Shown here piece by piece: positions 56,912-64,000 of a stretch of DNA of 64,000 nt. Every line of letters begins with the position of its first letter. Within the stretch, counting starts at the first letter, position 1. The position numbers and the translations under genes are program-made. The notes under the pieces were generated by a model that saw only the letters and a list, made by a program, of their open reading frames with translations, was not told the DNA's origin and searched no databases. Source of the stretch: Nonomuraea wenchangensis (GTDB lineage: Bacteria; Actinomycetota; Actinomycetes; Streptosporangiales; Streptosporangiaceae); assembly GCF_900111685.1 (NCBI RefSeq), contig NZ_FOHX01000005.1, positions 496,001 to 560,000 on the forward strand, in the 5' to 3' direction.

Positions 56912-57559
56912 ATGCGCATCGGGATCCTGGGCGCGGGTGGGATGGCGGGCGCGCTCGGCACGCAGTGGGCCGGGGCGGGGCACGAGATCATGATCAGCGG
57001 CAGGGACGCGGCGGCGACCGCCGTCCGCGCCGCCCGGATGGCCGGCGGGGTCCGGGCGGGGAGCTGGGCCGAGGCGGCCGCGTTCGGGGAGGTCGTGGTG
57101 GTGGCGGTGCGGGAGGCGGGGCTCGTGGACGTGCTGACCGCCTGCGGCGGCGCGCTGCGCGGCAAGCCGCTCGTCGACGTCACCAACGCGGCCGACCCGT
57201 CCGCCTACGACCCGGCCCGCTCGCCCGCCCTGCTCATCGGCGGGCTCAGCGGCGGTCACGTGGTCAAGGCGTTCAACCTGTGCCACGTGGACGTGTGGCG
57301 GATGACGCCGCCGGTGTTCGGCGGCCGGCCGCTCGCCGTGCCGCTGTGCGGGGACGACCCGGCGGCGCTGGCGGCGGCGCGCACGCTGGTGTCCGACCTC
57401 GGCTGCACCCCGCTGGACGGCGGCGGCCTCGCCCGGGTGACGCAGCTCGAGGCGACGGCGGCGTTCATGATCGGGCTGTGGTTCGGCGGCGCGGACGCCC
57501 AGGCCGTGCTGCCCCCGCTGCACCGGTCGGGCGCCCACGGCGTACGCCCAGGGGCGTAG
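56912..57559 (+). CDS. NADP/F420 oxidoreductase-like protein
   Basis: A 215-residue Rossmann protein (MRIGILGAGGMAGALGTQWAGAGHEIMISGRD) resembling the F420H2:NADP+ oxidoreductase-like family: VVVAVREAGLVDVL, VDVTNAADPS, HVVKAFNLCHVDVW and FGGRPLAVPLCGDDPAA. AGGAGGAGG gives a strong binding site. It is divergent from the HxlR gene and probably under its control. Confidence 0.85.
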   Translation: MRIGILGAGGMAGALGTQWAGAGHEIMISGRDAAATAVRAARMAGGVRAGSWAEAAAFGEVVVVAVREAGLVDVLTACGGALRGKPLVDVTNAADPSAYDPARSPALLIGGLSGGHVVKAFNLCHVDVWRMTPPVFGGRPLAVPLCGDDPAALAAARTLVSDLGCTPLDGGGLARVTQLEATAAFMIGLWFGGADAQAVLPPLHRSGAHGVRPGA

Positions 57560-57650
57560 CGGTGACCACGACCCACGGCGGATGCCCGGCTGCTCCCCGC
57601 GGACGATCCTGGTGGTCACATGTCCGCTGGAGTTGGAAGGAGAGTGTCCG

Positions 57651-58025
57651 GTGGTGACCACGCAGGTGGCCGTGAGGAACGGCTACGTGACCGCGTTCCG
57701 GGCCGTGACGGTGCTGAACAGCTTGGCCGTGCTCGCGCAGGGGGTGACGGCCGGGCAGCTCCTGAGCGGGGCCGGCGCCGGCCTGCACGCGTCGGGGGCG
57801 CTGGCCGTGCACGTGCTGGGGCTGGCCCAGCTCGTCGTCACCGTGCTGCTGTGGCGGCCGGGACGCGGCGCGGGCTGGCCGGCCCTGGTGTCGCTGGGGG
57901 TGCTGCTGCTCGGGCTCGTGCAGTCGATGCTCGGCGGCATGGGGGCGGTGGCCGGGCACGTGCCGCTCGGGATGGCGCTTCTCGGCCTCAGCGTGTGGCT
58001 GCTCGTCGCCGCCTGGCGCCGCTGA
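57651..58025 (+). CDS. Four-helix membrane protein
   Basis: A 124-residue protein with four hydrophobic segments (AVTVLNSLAVLAQGVTAGQLL, SGALAVHVLGLAQLVVTVLL, ALVSLGVLLLGLVQSML, LGMALLGLSVWLLVAAW). GGAAGGAGAG lies 6-8 bases before GTG 57651. No function recognised; ends 8 bases from the convergent endonuclease V gene. Confidence 0.7.
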   Translation: MVTTQVAVRNGYVTAFRAVTVLNSLAVLAQGVTAGQLLSGAGAGLHASGALAVHVLGLAQLVVTVLLWRPGRGAGWPALVSLGVLLLGLVQSMLGGMGAVAGHVPLGMALLGLSVWLLVAAWRR

Positions 58026-58033
58026 CCCGGGGT

Positions 58034-58690
58034 TCAGGGGTGGCGGGCGAGGTGGTCGGCGCGGCGGATCGGCTCGGGGAGGCGGTAGCGGGGGGTCAGG
58101 CGGAGGACCTGGTCGGTGACGGTGTCCAGGGAGACGCGGTGGCCCTGGGAGACGTACACCGGTTTGACGCCCGGCCGGGTGCGCAGGGCGCGGCCCACCA
58201 CGGCGCCGTCGTACGTGATCGGCGTCCAGTCCCCCCGCTCCGGCCCCGGCGGCTCGTGCGTCCCGACGAACGGCGTCTTGCCGACCCCGAGCGCGGGCAG
58301 CCCGGTCAGCACGCCGAGATGGCACGCCAGCCCGAACCCGCGCGGGTGCGCCAGGCCGTACCCGTCGCACACCAGCAGGTCGGGCGTGACGGTGAGCCGT
58401 TCGAGGGCCTCGACGAGCGCGGGCAGCTCGCGGAAGGCGAACAGGCCCGGCACGTACGGGAAGGCCGCCTTCCCCCGCACCACCACCTGCTCGGCCACGG
58501 CGAGCGTGCCGGCGTCCATGACGACCACGGCGGCCGTCAGCTCGCCGTCGCCGTAGTAGTGCACGTCCAGGCCCGCCACCAGGTCGAAGGAGGCGGGCCC
58601 GGACAGTTCGACCTGCGGGCGGAGCCGGTCCTGGACCGCCTCCGCCTCCTCGACCGTGTCCGGCCACGGATGGAGCTGCTGCACCTGCAC
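58034..58690 (-). CDS. nfi: Endonuclease V
   Basis: A 218-residue deoxyinosine-specific repair nuclease that nicks near deaminated adenine. Motifs: AGLDVHYY with a metal Asp, FRELPALVEAL, VCDGYGLAHPRGFGLACHLGVLTGLP and GVGKTPFVG. GTG 58690 follows a -10-like TACCTT (58703-58698, minus strand) by seven bases, so it is probably leaderless; GTG 58684 is the alternative start. Confidence 0.93.
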   Translation of the reverse strand: MQVQQLHPWPDTVEEAEAVQDRLRPQVELSGPASFDLVAGLDVHYYGDGELTAAVVVMDAGTLAVAEQVVVRGKAAFPYVPGLFAFRELPALVEALERLTVTPDLLVCDGYGLAHPRGFGLACHLGVLTGLPALGVGKTPFVGTHEPPGPERGDWTPITYDGAVVGRALRTRPGVKPVYVSQGHRVSLDTVTDQVLRLTPRYRLPEPIRRADHLARHP

Positions 58691-58774
58691 CCGGCCCAAG
58701 GTACGCCCTGACCACGTCGCGGGCCACGGGACCCGACGGCACGGGCAAAAAGGGACAAGCCATAATATGACCGG

Positions 58775-59515
58775 GTGATCATCGGGGATGTGCTGGGCCT
58801 GCTCGGCGTCGGCGTGGCGGCCGGCGTGGTGAGCACGGTCGTCAGCCTCGCCTCGATCGTCTCCTACCCCGCTCTGCTCGCCTTCGGCCTGCCCCCGCTG
58901 ACCGCGAACGTCACCAACACCGTCGCCCTCGTCTTCACCGCCGCCGGCGCCGCCGCGGGCTCCCGCCCGGAGCTCGCGGGGGAGAGCCGCCCGATGCTGC
59001 GCCTCGGCCCGGTCGCCGCGCTGGGCGGCGCGACCGGCGCGCTCCTGCTGCTGGTGACCCCGGGGAGGACGTTCGAGCTCATCGCGCCCTGGCTGATCGG
59101 GATGGCCTCGCTCCTGCTGGCCCGGCCGCCCTCGGGCCGGGCGCGCGGCGAGCACGGGATGCTCGGGCGGCTCGCGCTGTTCGCCGTCACGGTCTACGTC
59201 GGCTATTTCGGCGCGGCCGGCGGCATCCTGCTGTTCGCGGTGCTCTCCGGGATGTTCGCCCATCCCGCCGCCAAGCTGAACGCGATGAAGAACGTGCTGT
59301 CCGGCCTGGCGAACGCGGTCGCCGCCCTCGGCTTCGCGCTGTTCGGCCCGGTGGACTGGGCGGCGGCCGCGCCGCTCGCGGCGGGCTTCCTGCTCGGCGG
59401 CTGGATCGGCCCCAAGATCGCCCGCCGCATGCCGGGCCACAGCCTGCGCTACCTGGCCGCAGCCTGCGGGGTCGCCGTGGCGGTCAAGCTCGGCTGGGAC
59501 TCCTACGCGGGTTAG
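58775..59515 (+). CDS. TSUP/TauE-family membrane transporter
   Basis: A 246-residue protein with about eight hydrophobic segments. GVVSTVVSLASIVSYPALLAFGLPPLTANVTNTVAL and the repeat-like FGAAGGILLFAVLSGMF ... AMKNVLSGLANAVAA are TSUP (sulfite/organic anion exporter) hallmarks. CATAAT (58761-58766) lies 8 bases upstream of GTG 58775, so the mRNA is likely leaderless. Its end overlaps the convergent amidotransferase gene by 32 bases. Confidence 0.88.
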   Translation: MIIGDVLGLLGVGVAAGVVSTVVSLASIVSYPALLAFGLPPLTANVTNTVALVFTAAGAAAGSRPELAGESRPMLRLGPVAALGGATGALLLLVTPGRTFELIAPWLIGMASLLLARPPSGRARGEHGMLGRLALFAVTVYVGYFGAAGGILLFAVLSGMFAHPAAKLNAMKNVLSGLANAVAALGFALFGPVDWAAAAPLAAGFLLGGWIGPKIARRMPGHSLRYLAAACGVAVAVKLGWDSYAG

Positions 59516-60218
59516 CCATCGCCCTGGACGCCTCGTGCTCGGCGACCAGGGCGGCGAAGCGCAGGGTCACCGCGTGCCAGATCGGGGTGGAGACCGGCTC
59601 GTCGGCCACCGCCCGCGCGTGGACCTCGTCGGGGTCGAAGCCGTCGGCCTCCCACTCGCGGATGCGCGCGGGCAGCACCTCGGGATGGAACTGCACCCCC
59701 CAGGCCCGCTCGCCCACCCGGAACGCTTGGTAGGGGCAGGCCGCCGTCTCGGCCAGCCACACCGCGCCGGGCGGCAGCCCGGTGACCGCGTCCTTGTGAT
59801 GCTCGACGGCGGGCACCACCGGGGGCAGCCCGTGGAAGAGCGGGTCGGCCGCCGCCTCCGGTCGGATCGTGACGGGGACGCTGCCGTTCTCGGGCGCGCC
59901 CGTGTCGCCGGTGACCTCGCCGCCCGCCACCTCGGCGATCATCTGGCCGCCCAGGCAGATGCCGAGCAGCGGCACGCCCTCCGCGAGCGCCTGCCCGACC
60001 AGCCGCCGGGCGCCGGCCAGCCAGGGGGCCCGGTCGTCGTCGCCCGGCAGGTAGCCGCCGCCGAGCATGATCATGGCGTCGTGCTCCAGCCGGTCGGGGA
60101 GCGCGGCGCCCTCGTGGGCGAGCACGACGTCCAGCTCGTGGCCGGCGTCCTCCAGCCAGCAGCCCACCCGGCTCGGGCCGCCGCTCCTGCTGTTCTGCAC
60201 CACCAGCACCCTGCCCAT
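59484..60218 (-). CDS. Class I glutamine amidotransferase-like protein
   Basis: A 244-residue stand-alone GATase domain: nucleophile Cys in LGICLGGQMIAEVAGG, His/Glu in VQFHPEVL, with DAMIMLGGGYLPGDDD before them. It is of the GMP-synthase-like/GuaA-N group found as single proteins in actinomycetes, some acting as gamma-glutamyl hydrolases. No synthetase partner lies nearby. Confidence 0.88.
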   Translation of the reverse strand: MGRVLVVQNSRSGGPSRVGCWLEDAGHELDVVLAHEGAALPDRLEHDAMIMLGGGYLPGDDDRAPWLAGARRLVGQALAEGVPLLGICLGGQMIAEVAGGEVTGDTGAPENGSVPVTIRPEAAADPLFHGLPPVVPAVEHHKDAVTGLPPGAVWLAETAACPYQAFRVGERAWGVQFHPEVLPARIREWEADGFDPDEVHARAVADEPVSTPIWHAVTLRFAALVAEHEASRAMANPRRSPSRA

Positions 60219-60318
60219 CAGACGCTCCGGGAAGGCGAAGGGGCGGGCGTCCGGAAGGCCGGGAGATCGTGGATCTTCGTGTCGCGCATGGCCCGCATTC
60301 TGCCAGGCCGCACGCGGC

Positions 60319-60822
60319 CTACTCGCGGAACATGGGCCTCGTGGCGTCCTCGGGCAGGTAAGGCGAGGTCCCCTGCCCGTACGCGGGGGAGACGGAGAGC
60401 GGCTCAGGGACGGTGGCCCGCCACCGCGAGGGGAACAGGGAGACGGTCAGCAGCATCACCCCCACGACCAGCAGCGCCCCCGAGTGGCCGAGGGCCAGAT
60501 AACCCTCGTTCACGCGCGCGGGCACCAGCCCCTCCAGCACCAGCCGCGGCCCGCCCGTGAACTCCAGCAGGGGGAGCAGGCCCAGCGCGGTGTACGCGAG
60601 CCCTCCGAGGAGCGAGGCGACGGGCGAGAGCCGTGAGCCGGCGAGGAAGGCCAGGACGACCGCGGCGACGGCCAGCACGCCGACCGCGTACCACGGGAAC
60701 TGGAACGCCGACCGCGTCTGGAAGGAGATCTCGCCGATGCCGTAGAGAAGGCCGGCGAGCGCCAGAGGAGGAAGGAGCAGGCCGGCGACCACTCCGAAGG
60801 CATGACGGGCACCATTTGACAT
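60319..60822 (-). CDS. Small membrane protein
   Basis: A 167-residue protein with four hydrophobic helices (VVAGLLLPPLALAGLLYGIG, WYAVGVLAVAAVVLAFLAG, LLGGLAYTALGLLPLL, SGALLVVGVMLLTVSLF) and a polar C-tail. No family recognised. Upstream an imperfect inverted repeat, GTTGG (60838-60842) and CCAAC (60851-60855), may be regulatory. Confidence 0.7.
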   Translation of the reverse strand: MSNGARHAFGVVAGLLLPPLALAGLLYGIGEISFQTRSAFQFPWYAVGVLAVAAVVLAFLAGSRLSPVASLLGGLAYTALGLLPLLEFTGGPRLVLEGLVPARVNEGYLALGHSGALLVVGVMLLTVSLFPSRWRATVPEPLSVSPAYGQGTSPYLPEDATRPMFRE

Positions 60823-60983
60823 GATCTAACCCCGTTTGTTGGCTTAGTGCCCAACCTACCCCGCCCGCCCCGCGCGTGAGCGACGGTCGCCGGAGTCCGG
60901 CATCGCGGCCTTTCTCCGAACTCGCTGTGAAAGCCCGCCGCGGCACTTAACGCGGCCCCGGCGCCCGGGGCATCGTGGGCCGC

Positions 60984-61934
60984 ATGAGACCCGCGATCCG
61001 CAAGACCGCGTTCCGTGCGCTCATCGTGCCCCTGGCGGCCGCCCTCCTGCTCGGCGCCCAGCCCGCCCAGGCCACCGCTCATCAGCCCGCCCACAAGCCC
61101 GCGGCCTTCCCGCTGCCCGACGGTTTCCAGCCGGAGGGGATTGCGATCGGGCCGGGGCCCCACGCGTACTTCGGCTCCCGCGCCACCGGGGACGTCTACC
61201 GGGCCGACCTGCGCACCGGCGAAGGGTCGGTGATCAGCAAGGGCCCCGGCACGCCGACGCTCGGGCTCAAGACCGACGGGCGCGGCCGGTTGTTCGCGGC
61301 CGGCGGGACGGGCGGCGACGCCCGCGTGATCGACCTGCGCACCGGCGCGGTGCTGAAGTCGTACCGGCTGGCCACCGGGGCCGCCTTCGTCAACGACGTG
61401 ATCCTCATGGGGGACGCGGCCTACTTCACCGACTCCGCCAACCCGGTCCTCTACAAGCTGCCGCTCGGCCGGGGCGGCGCGCTGCCCGCTGAGGCGGTCA
61501 CGATCCCGCTGACCGGCGCCATCCAGTACGCCACCGGCAACAACGCCAACGGCATCGCCCCGAGCCCGGACCGGCGCTCGCTGCTGATCGTGCAGTCCAA
61601 CACCGGCAAGCTCTTCGAGGCGGACCCGGCGACCGGCGTCACGACCGAGGTGGACCTCGGCGGCGAGACGCTGACCAACGGCGACGGCCTGCTGCTGTCC
61701 GGCCGCACCCTGTACGCCGTCCAGAACCGCCTCAACACGATCGCCGTCATCGCCCTGTCCCGTGACGGCTCGTCCGGCCGGATCGTCAGCCGCATCACCG
61801 ACCCGCGCTTCGACGTGCCGACGACGGTGGCCGCGTTCGGCGACCGGCTCTACCTGCCGAACGCCCGCTTCACCACTCCGCCGACGCCGGAGACGACGTA
61901 CGGCGTGGTGGCCGTGCAGCGGGTCAGCTCTTGA
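60984..61934 (+). CDS. Secreted SMP-30/NHL-like propeller protein
   Basis: A 316-residue protein with Sec signal peptide (cleavage after AQA near residue 31) and beta-propeller blades typical of the SMP-30/gluconolactonase-like superfamily (PDGFQPEGIAIGPGPHAYFGS, NDVILMGDAAYFTDSANPVLY, NANGIAPSPDRRSLLIVQSN, NGDGLLLSGRTLYAVQN). The Asp/Asn metal positions seem kept but the substrate is unknown. It overlaps the convergent chitosanase gene by 11 bases. Confidence 0.8.
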   Translation: MRPAIRKTAFRALIVPLAAALLLGAQPAQATAHQPAHKPAAFPLPDGFQPEGIAIGPGPHAYFGSRATGDVYRADLRTGEGSVISKGPGTPTLGLKTDGRGRLFAAGGTGGDARVIDLRTGAVLKSYRLATGAAFVNDVILMGDAAYFTDSANPVLYKLPLGRGGALPAEAVTIPLTGAIQYATGNNANGIAPSPDRRSLLIVQSNTGKLFEADPATGVTTEVDLGGETLTNGDGLLLSGRTLYAVQNRLNTIAVIALSRDGSSGRIVSRITDPRFDVPTTVAAFGDRLYLPNARFTTPPTPETTYGVVAVQRVSS

Positions 61935-62688
61935 TCGTGTAGCTGTCGCCGTAGACCTTCCACTTCAGCGGCGGTTCGAGGTCGAGGTTGCCGTTCCTGA
62001 GGAAGACCCGCTGCATGGTGTCCACCCGGGTGGTGTCCTCGTGCGCCTCCTCGGCCTTCATCGCCGCCTTGCGCGCGTCGAGGAAGGCGTTGAGGTAGGC
62101 CACCTCGTCCCCGCCCTGCGCCGGGGTCCTGGCCTTGGCGAGGGCGGCCTTCCTGATGCCGCCGAAGCTGAGCTTGTCGCCGCCGGGGCCGTGCATGACC
62201 ATCGCGTCGTAGTAGACGAACTGGCCGAGCGCCCGCAGCCCGTCCTTCTCTGCCCGGCTGACGGCAGGGTCGAAGTAGACGCGGTCGCGCTCGTCGTTCT
62301 GGGCCCGCTGGAAGACGGGGTCCTTGGCGGCGGCCTTCCAGTCCTTGGTGAAGGTGGGGTCGAGGCCGGCGTGAGAGTCGGTGCCGTTGACCTTGCGGAG
62401 GGCGGGCAGGTATTTCGCCAGGACGTTGCCGGGCTTGCGCTTGGTGTAGAGCTCGACCAGCTCCAGCATGTCGCCCGTGCCGGAGCAGAAGCCGATGATG
62501 CCCGCCGTGTAGCCGCGCTCGTCCTTGATGTCCTCGATGTAGCCGTACTGGGCCTTCCAGTCCAGCGAGGAGTTCTCCGCGCTGGACACCAGCCGCATGG
62601 CGATGTCCTTCTTGTGAGGCTCGCTGAGGGCGGGCGCGGCGGTGCCGGTGACGGTGAGGGAGAGGGTCAGGAGGGTGGCAGTGAGCAC
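61924..62688 (-). CDS. csn: Chitosanase, GH46
   Basis: A 254-residue secreted endo-chitosanase. After a signal peptide (to about residue 22), AENSSLDWKAQYGYIEDIKDERGYTAGIIGFCSGTGDMLEL matches Streptomyces N174 chitosanase: catalytic Glu in SAENSS and Asp in KDERGYT. NDERDRVYFDPAV, GPGGDKLSFGGIRKAA and LKWKVYGDSY are conserved too. GTG 62688 has AGGAG six bases upstream. A ROK-type operator lies just ahead, as in Streptomyces csn genes. Confidence 0.94.
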   Translation of the reverse strand: MLTATLLTLSLTVTGTAAPALSEPHKKDIAMRLVSSAENSSLDWKAQYGYIEDIKDERGYTAGIIGFCSGTGDMLELVELYTKRKPGNVLAKYLPALRKVNGTDSHAGLDPTFTKDWKAAAKDPVFQRAQNDERDRVYFDPAVSRAEKDGLRALGQFVYYDAMVMHGPGGDKLSFGGIRKAALAKARTPAQGGDEVAYLNAFLDARKAAMKAEEAHEDTTRVDTMQRVFLRNGNLDLEPPLKWKVYGDSYTIKS

Positions 62689-62704
62689 GAAAGCTCCTGG
62701 CTCG

Positions 62705-62721
62705 TTAGGAAAGTTTCCGAA
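62705..62721 (-). promoter_or_regulatory. ROK-type (CsnR-like) operator of chitosanase gene
   Basis: TTAGGAAAGTTTCCGAA is a 17-bp near-perfect palindrome (one arm mismatch) centred on GGAAAGTTTCC, 17 bases upstream of the start codon. Streptomyces chitosanase genes are repressed by the ROK protein CsnR through a palindrome containing GAAAGTTTCC, so the same control is likely. Confidence 0.7.
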
Positions 62722-62750
62722 CGGACCCTACTCCGGTGACGCGGCCGAAA

Positions 62751-63365
62751 CTACCGCTTCGGGCGAAGTGCGGCGAGCTGTTCCTTGAACGGCACGACCT
62801 CCTCGCCGGCGTCCGCCGCCGCGGGCACGCGGTGCGTCAGCAGGCCGGCCAGCTCCGCGGCGGCGCGTTCCACGCGCTCGCCGAGCCCGTCGGTGAACGC
62901 GTCCTGCCCGCCGCCCCAGTCCTCCGCCGCCGCGTACACGGCGGTCGGTACGACCACCGCCCGCAGGTACGCGAACAGCGGCCGCAGCGCGTGCTCCAGC
63001 GCCAGCGAGTGCCGCGCCGTGCCGCCGGTGGCCGCGACCAGCACCGGCTTGCCGGTCAGCGCCGTGTTGTCGAGCACGTCGAAGAACGACTTGAACAGCC
63101 CGCTGTAGGAGCCGCTGAAGATCGGCGTAACCGCGATGAGCGCGTCGGCCTCGGTGACCGCGTCCAGCGCCGCGCGCAGCCGCGCGTTCGGGAACCCGGT
63201 GACGAAGGCGTTGGCCACGTCCCCGGCCAGCTCGCGCAGCTCGATCACCCGCACGTCCGGCTCGTGCCCGGCCAGCCGCCGGACCGCCGCCTCGGCGAGG
63301 CGGTCGGCCAGCAGCCGGGTCGAGGACGGCTGGGTCAGTCCGGCCGTGACGACGACGAGCTTCAT
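62751..63365 (-). CDS. NADPH-dependent FMN reductase
   Basis: A 204-residue flavodoxin-fold flavin reductase (VVVTAGLTQPSSTRLLADRLAEA binds FMN phosphate, TPIFSGSYSGLFKSFFDVLD the ring) of the CE1759 type, which often supplies reduced FMN to luciferase-like monooxygenases. The LLM gene immediately upstream (63395-64000, same strand) fits this partnership. Confidence 0.92.
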   Translation of the reverse strand: MKLVVVTAGLTQPSSTRLLADRLAEAAVRRLAGHEPDVRVIELRELAGDVANAFVTGFPNARLRAALDAVTEADALIAVTPIFSGSYSGLFKSFFDVLDNTALTGKPVLVAATGGTARHSLALEHALRPLFAYLRAVVVPTAVYAAAEDWGGGQDAFTDGLGERVERAAAELAGLLTHRVPAAADAGEEVVPFKEQLAALRPKR

Positions 63366-63394
63366 GGTGTCTCCTTCTTCTCCTGTACGGGGGG

Positions 63395-64000
63395 TCAGGC
63401 CTCGACGGGGGCGATCTCCGCCTCCCGCTTGGCGGCGAGCAGGGAGGCGTGCGTCGGCGCGTCCGGCACCCCGGCCGGCCGGCCCTTGGCGAACTCCGCG
63501 CGCAGCACCGGCACGACCTCCTCGCCCAGGAGGTCGAGCTGCTCCAGCACGGTCTTCAGCGGCAGGCCCGCGTGGTCCATGAGGAACAGCTGGCGCTGGT
63601 AGTCGCCGAAGTAGTCCCTGAACTCCAGCGTCCGCTCGATGACCTGCTGCGGGCTGCCGACGGTCAGCGGCGTCTCGGCCGTGAACTCCTCCAGCGAGGG
63701 GCCGTGGCCGTACACGGGGGCGTTGTCGAAGTAGGGACGGAACTCCTTGATCGCGTCCTGGGAGTTCTTGCGCATGAACACCTGCCCGCCGAGCCCGACG
63801 ACGGCCTGCTCCGCGGTGCCGTGCCCGTAGTGGGCGTAGCGCCGGCGGTAGAGGGCGATGAGCCGCTGGAAGTGCTCCTTCGGCCAGAAGATGTTGTTGG
63901 CGAAGAAGCCGTCGCCGTAGTAGGCGGCCTGCTCGGCGATCTCGGGGCTGCGGATCGAGCCGTGCCAGACGAACGGCGGCACCCCGTCCAGCGGGCGCGG
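63395..64000 (-). CDS. LLM-class flavin-dependent oxidoreductase (5' partial)
   Basis: The C-terminal 201 residues of a bacterial-luciferase-like monooxygenase; the reading frame runs off the window edge, so the N-terminus is missing. WHGSIRSPEIAEQAAYYGDGFFANNIFWPKEHFQRLIALYR and PLTVGSPQQVIERTLEFRDYFGDYQRQLFLMDHAGLP are typical of the family, which uses FMNH2 and O2. The reductase 29 bases downstream is the likely electron source. Substrate unknown. Confidence 0.92.
   Translation of the reverse strand, partial: PRPLDGVPPFVWHGSIRSPEIAEQAAYYGDGFFANNIFWPKEHFQRLIALYRRRYAHYGHGTAEQAVVGLGGQVFMRKNSQDAIKEFRPYFDNAPVYGHGPSLEEFTAETPLTVGSPQQVIERTLEFRDYFGDYQRQLFLMDHAGLPLKTVLEQLDLLGEEVVPVLRAEFAKGRPAGVPDAPTHASLLAAKREAEIAPVEA

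Noticed and set aside
1-64000. CRISPR arrays, insertion sequences, rRNA genes or large NRPS/PKS clusters
   Set aside because: No regularly spaced repeats, transposase motifs, rRNA sequences or modular synthase genes were found on either strand.

Overview
The window is very GC-rich, uses GTG/TTG starts freely, has many apparently leaderless genes, and carries actinobacterial hallmarks: an mIHF-type integration host factor, a leuA leader peptide, three sugar ABC importers with no ATPase gene beside them, and a Gly-Cys-Val tRNA cluster. This fits a filamentous actinomycete. Protein style suggests a Streptosporangiales member such as Nonomuraea, but that rank is inference. No CRISPR array, transposase, integrase, rRNA or large biosynthetic cluster was seen.

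Layout. 1-9032: the end of a GntR regulator, a DUF2203 protein, an SDR-like/ArsR/SRPBCC trio behind one operator, a duplicated pair of secreted propeller proteins, a CGNR zinc-finger regulator, an MFS exporter, an AlkB-like dioxygenase, a BNR-repeat protein and a D-Ala-D-Ala carboxypeptidase. 9087-14989: an arabinofuranoside locus (importer, GH51 enzyme, LacI repressor) with three copies of one operator. 15059-18344: XRE regulator + Nudix, a resolvase-like protein and an HATPase-like protein around a tandem palindromic operator, next to three tRNA genes. 18387-20213: ACT-domain protein and tRNA-dihydrouridine synthase. 20227-30977: a ROK-controlled glycan operon (GH36, importer, PhoD phosphatase, a GH27 protein lacking both catalytic aspartates, GH20). 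30962-41274: DUF2087 protein, DUF3516 helicase, acyltransferase, two-component system, divergent mIHF, a second ROK repressor and an MFS transporter.

41426-50936 is the most unusual part. A LacI repressor with two perfect operators is followed by two permeases, a binding protein, four different ADP-ribosylglycohydrolase-family proteins and a ribokinase-like kinase. Almost every junction is a stop/start overlap, so the whole reads as one operon. It looks like an uptake and breakdown pathway for a ribosylated (possibly ADP-ribose-related) compound ending in ribose phosphorylation; I know of no characterised pathway of this composition.

50987-64000: a small acidic protein, a GntR repressor whose operator overlaps the leuA promoter, a leuA leader peptide with attenuator, leuA, pyrF coupled to an SRPBCC gene, then mostly single housekeeping genes (HAD phosphatase, HxlR regulator, F420-reductase-like protein, endonuclease V, TSUP transporter, amidotransferase, SMP-30-like protein), a GH46 chitosanase behind a ROK-type operator, an FMN reductase and a truncated luciferase-like monooxygenase at the edge.
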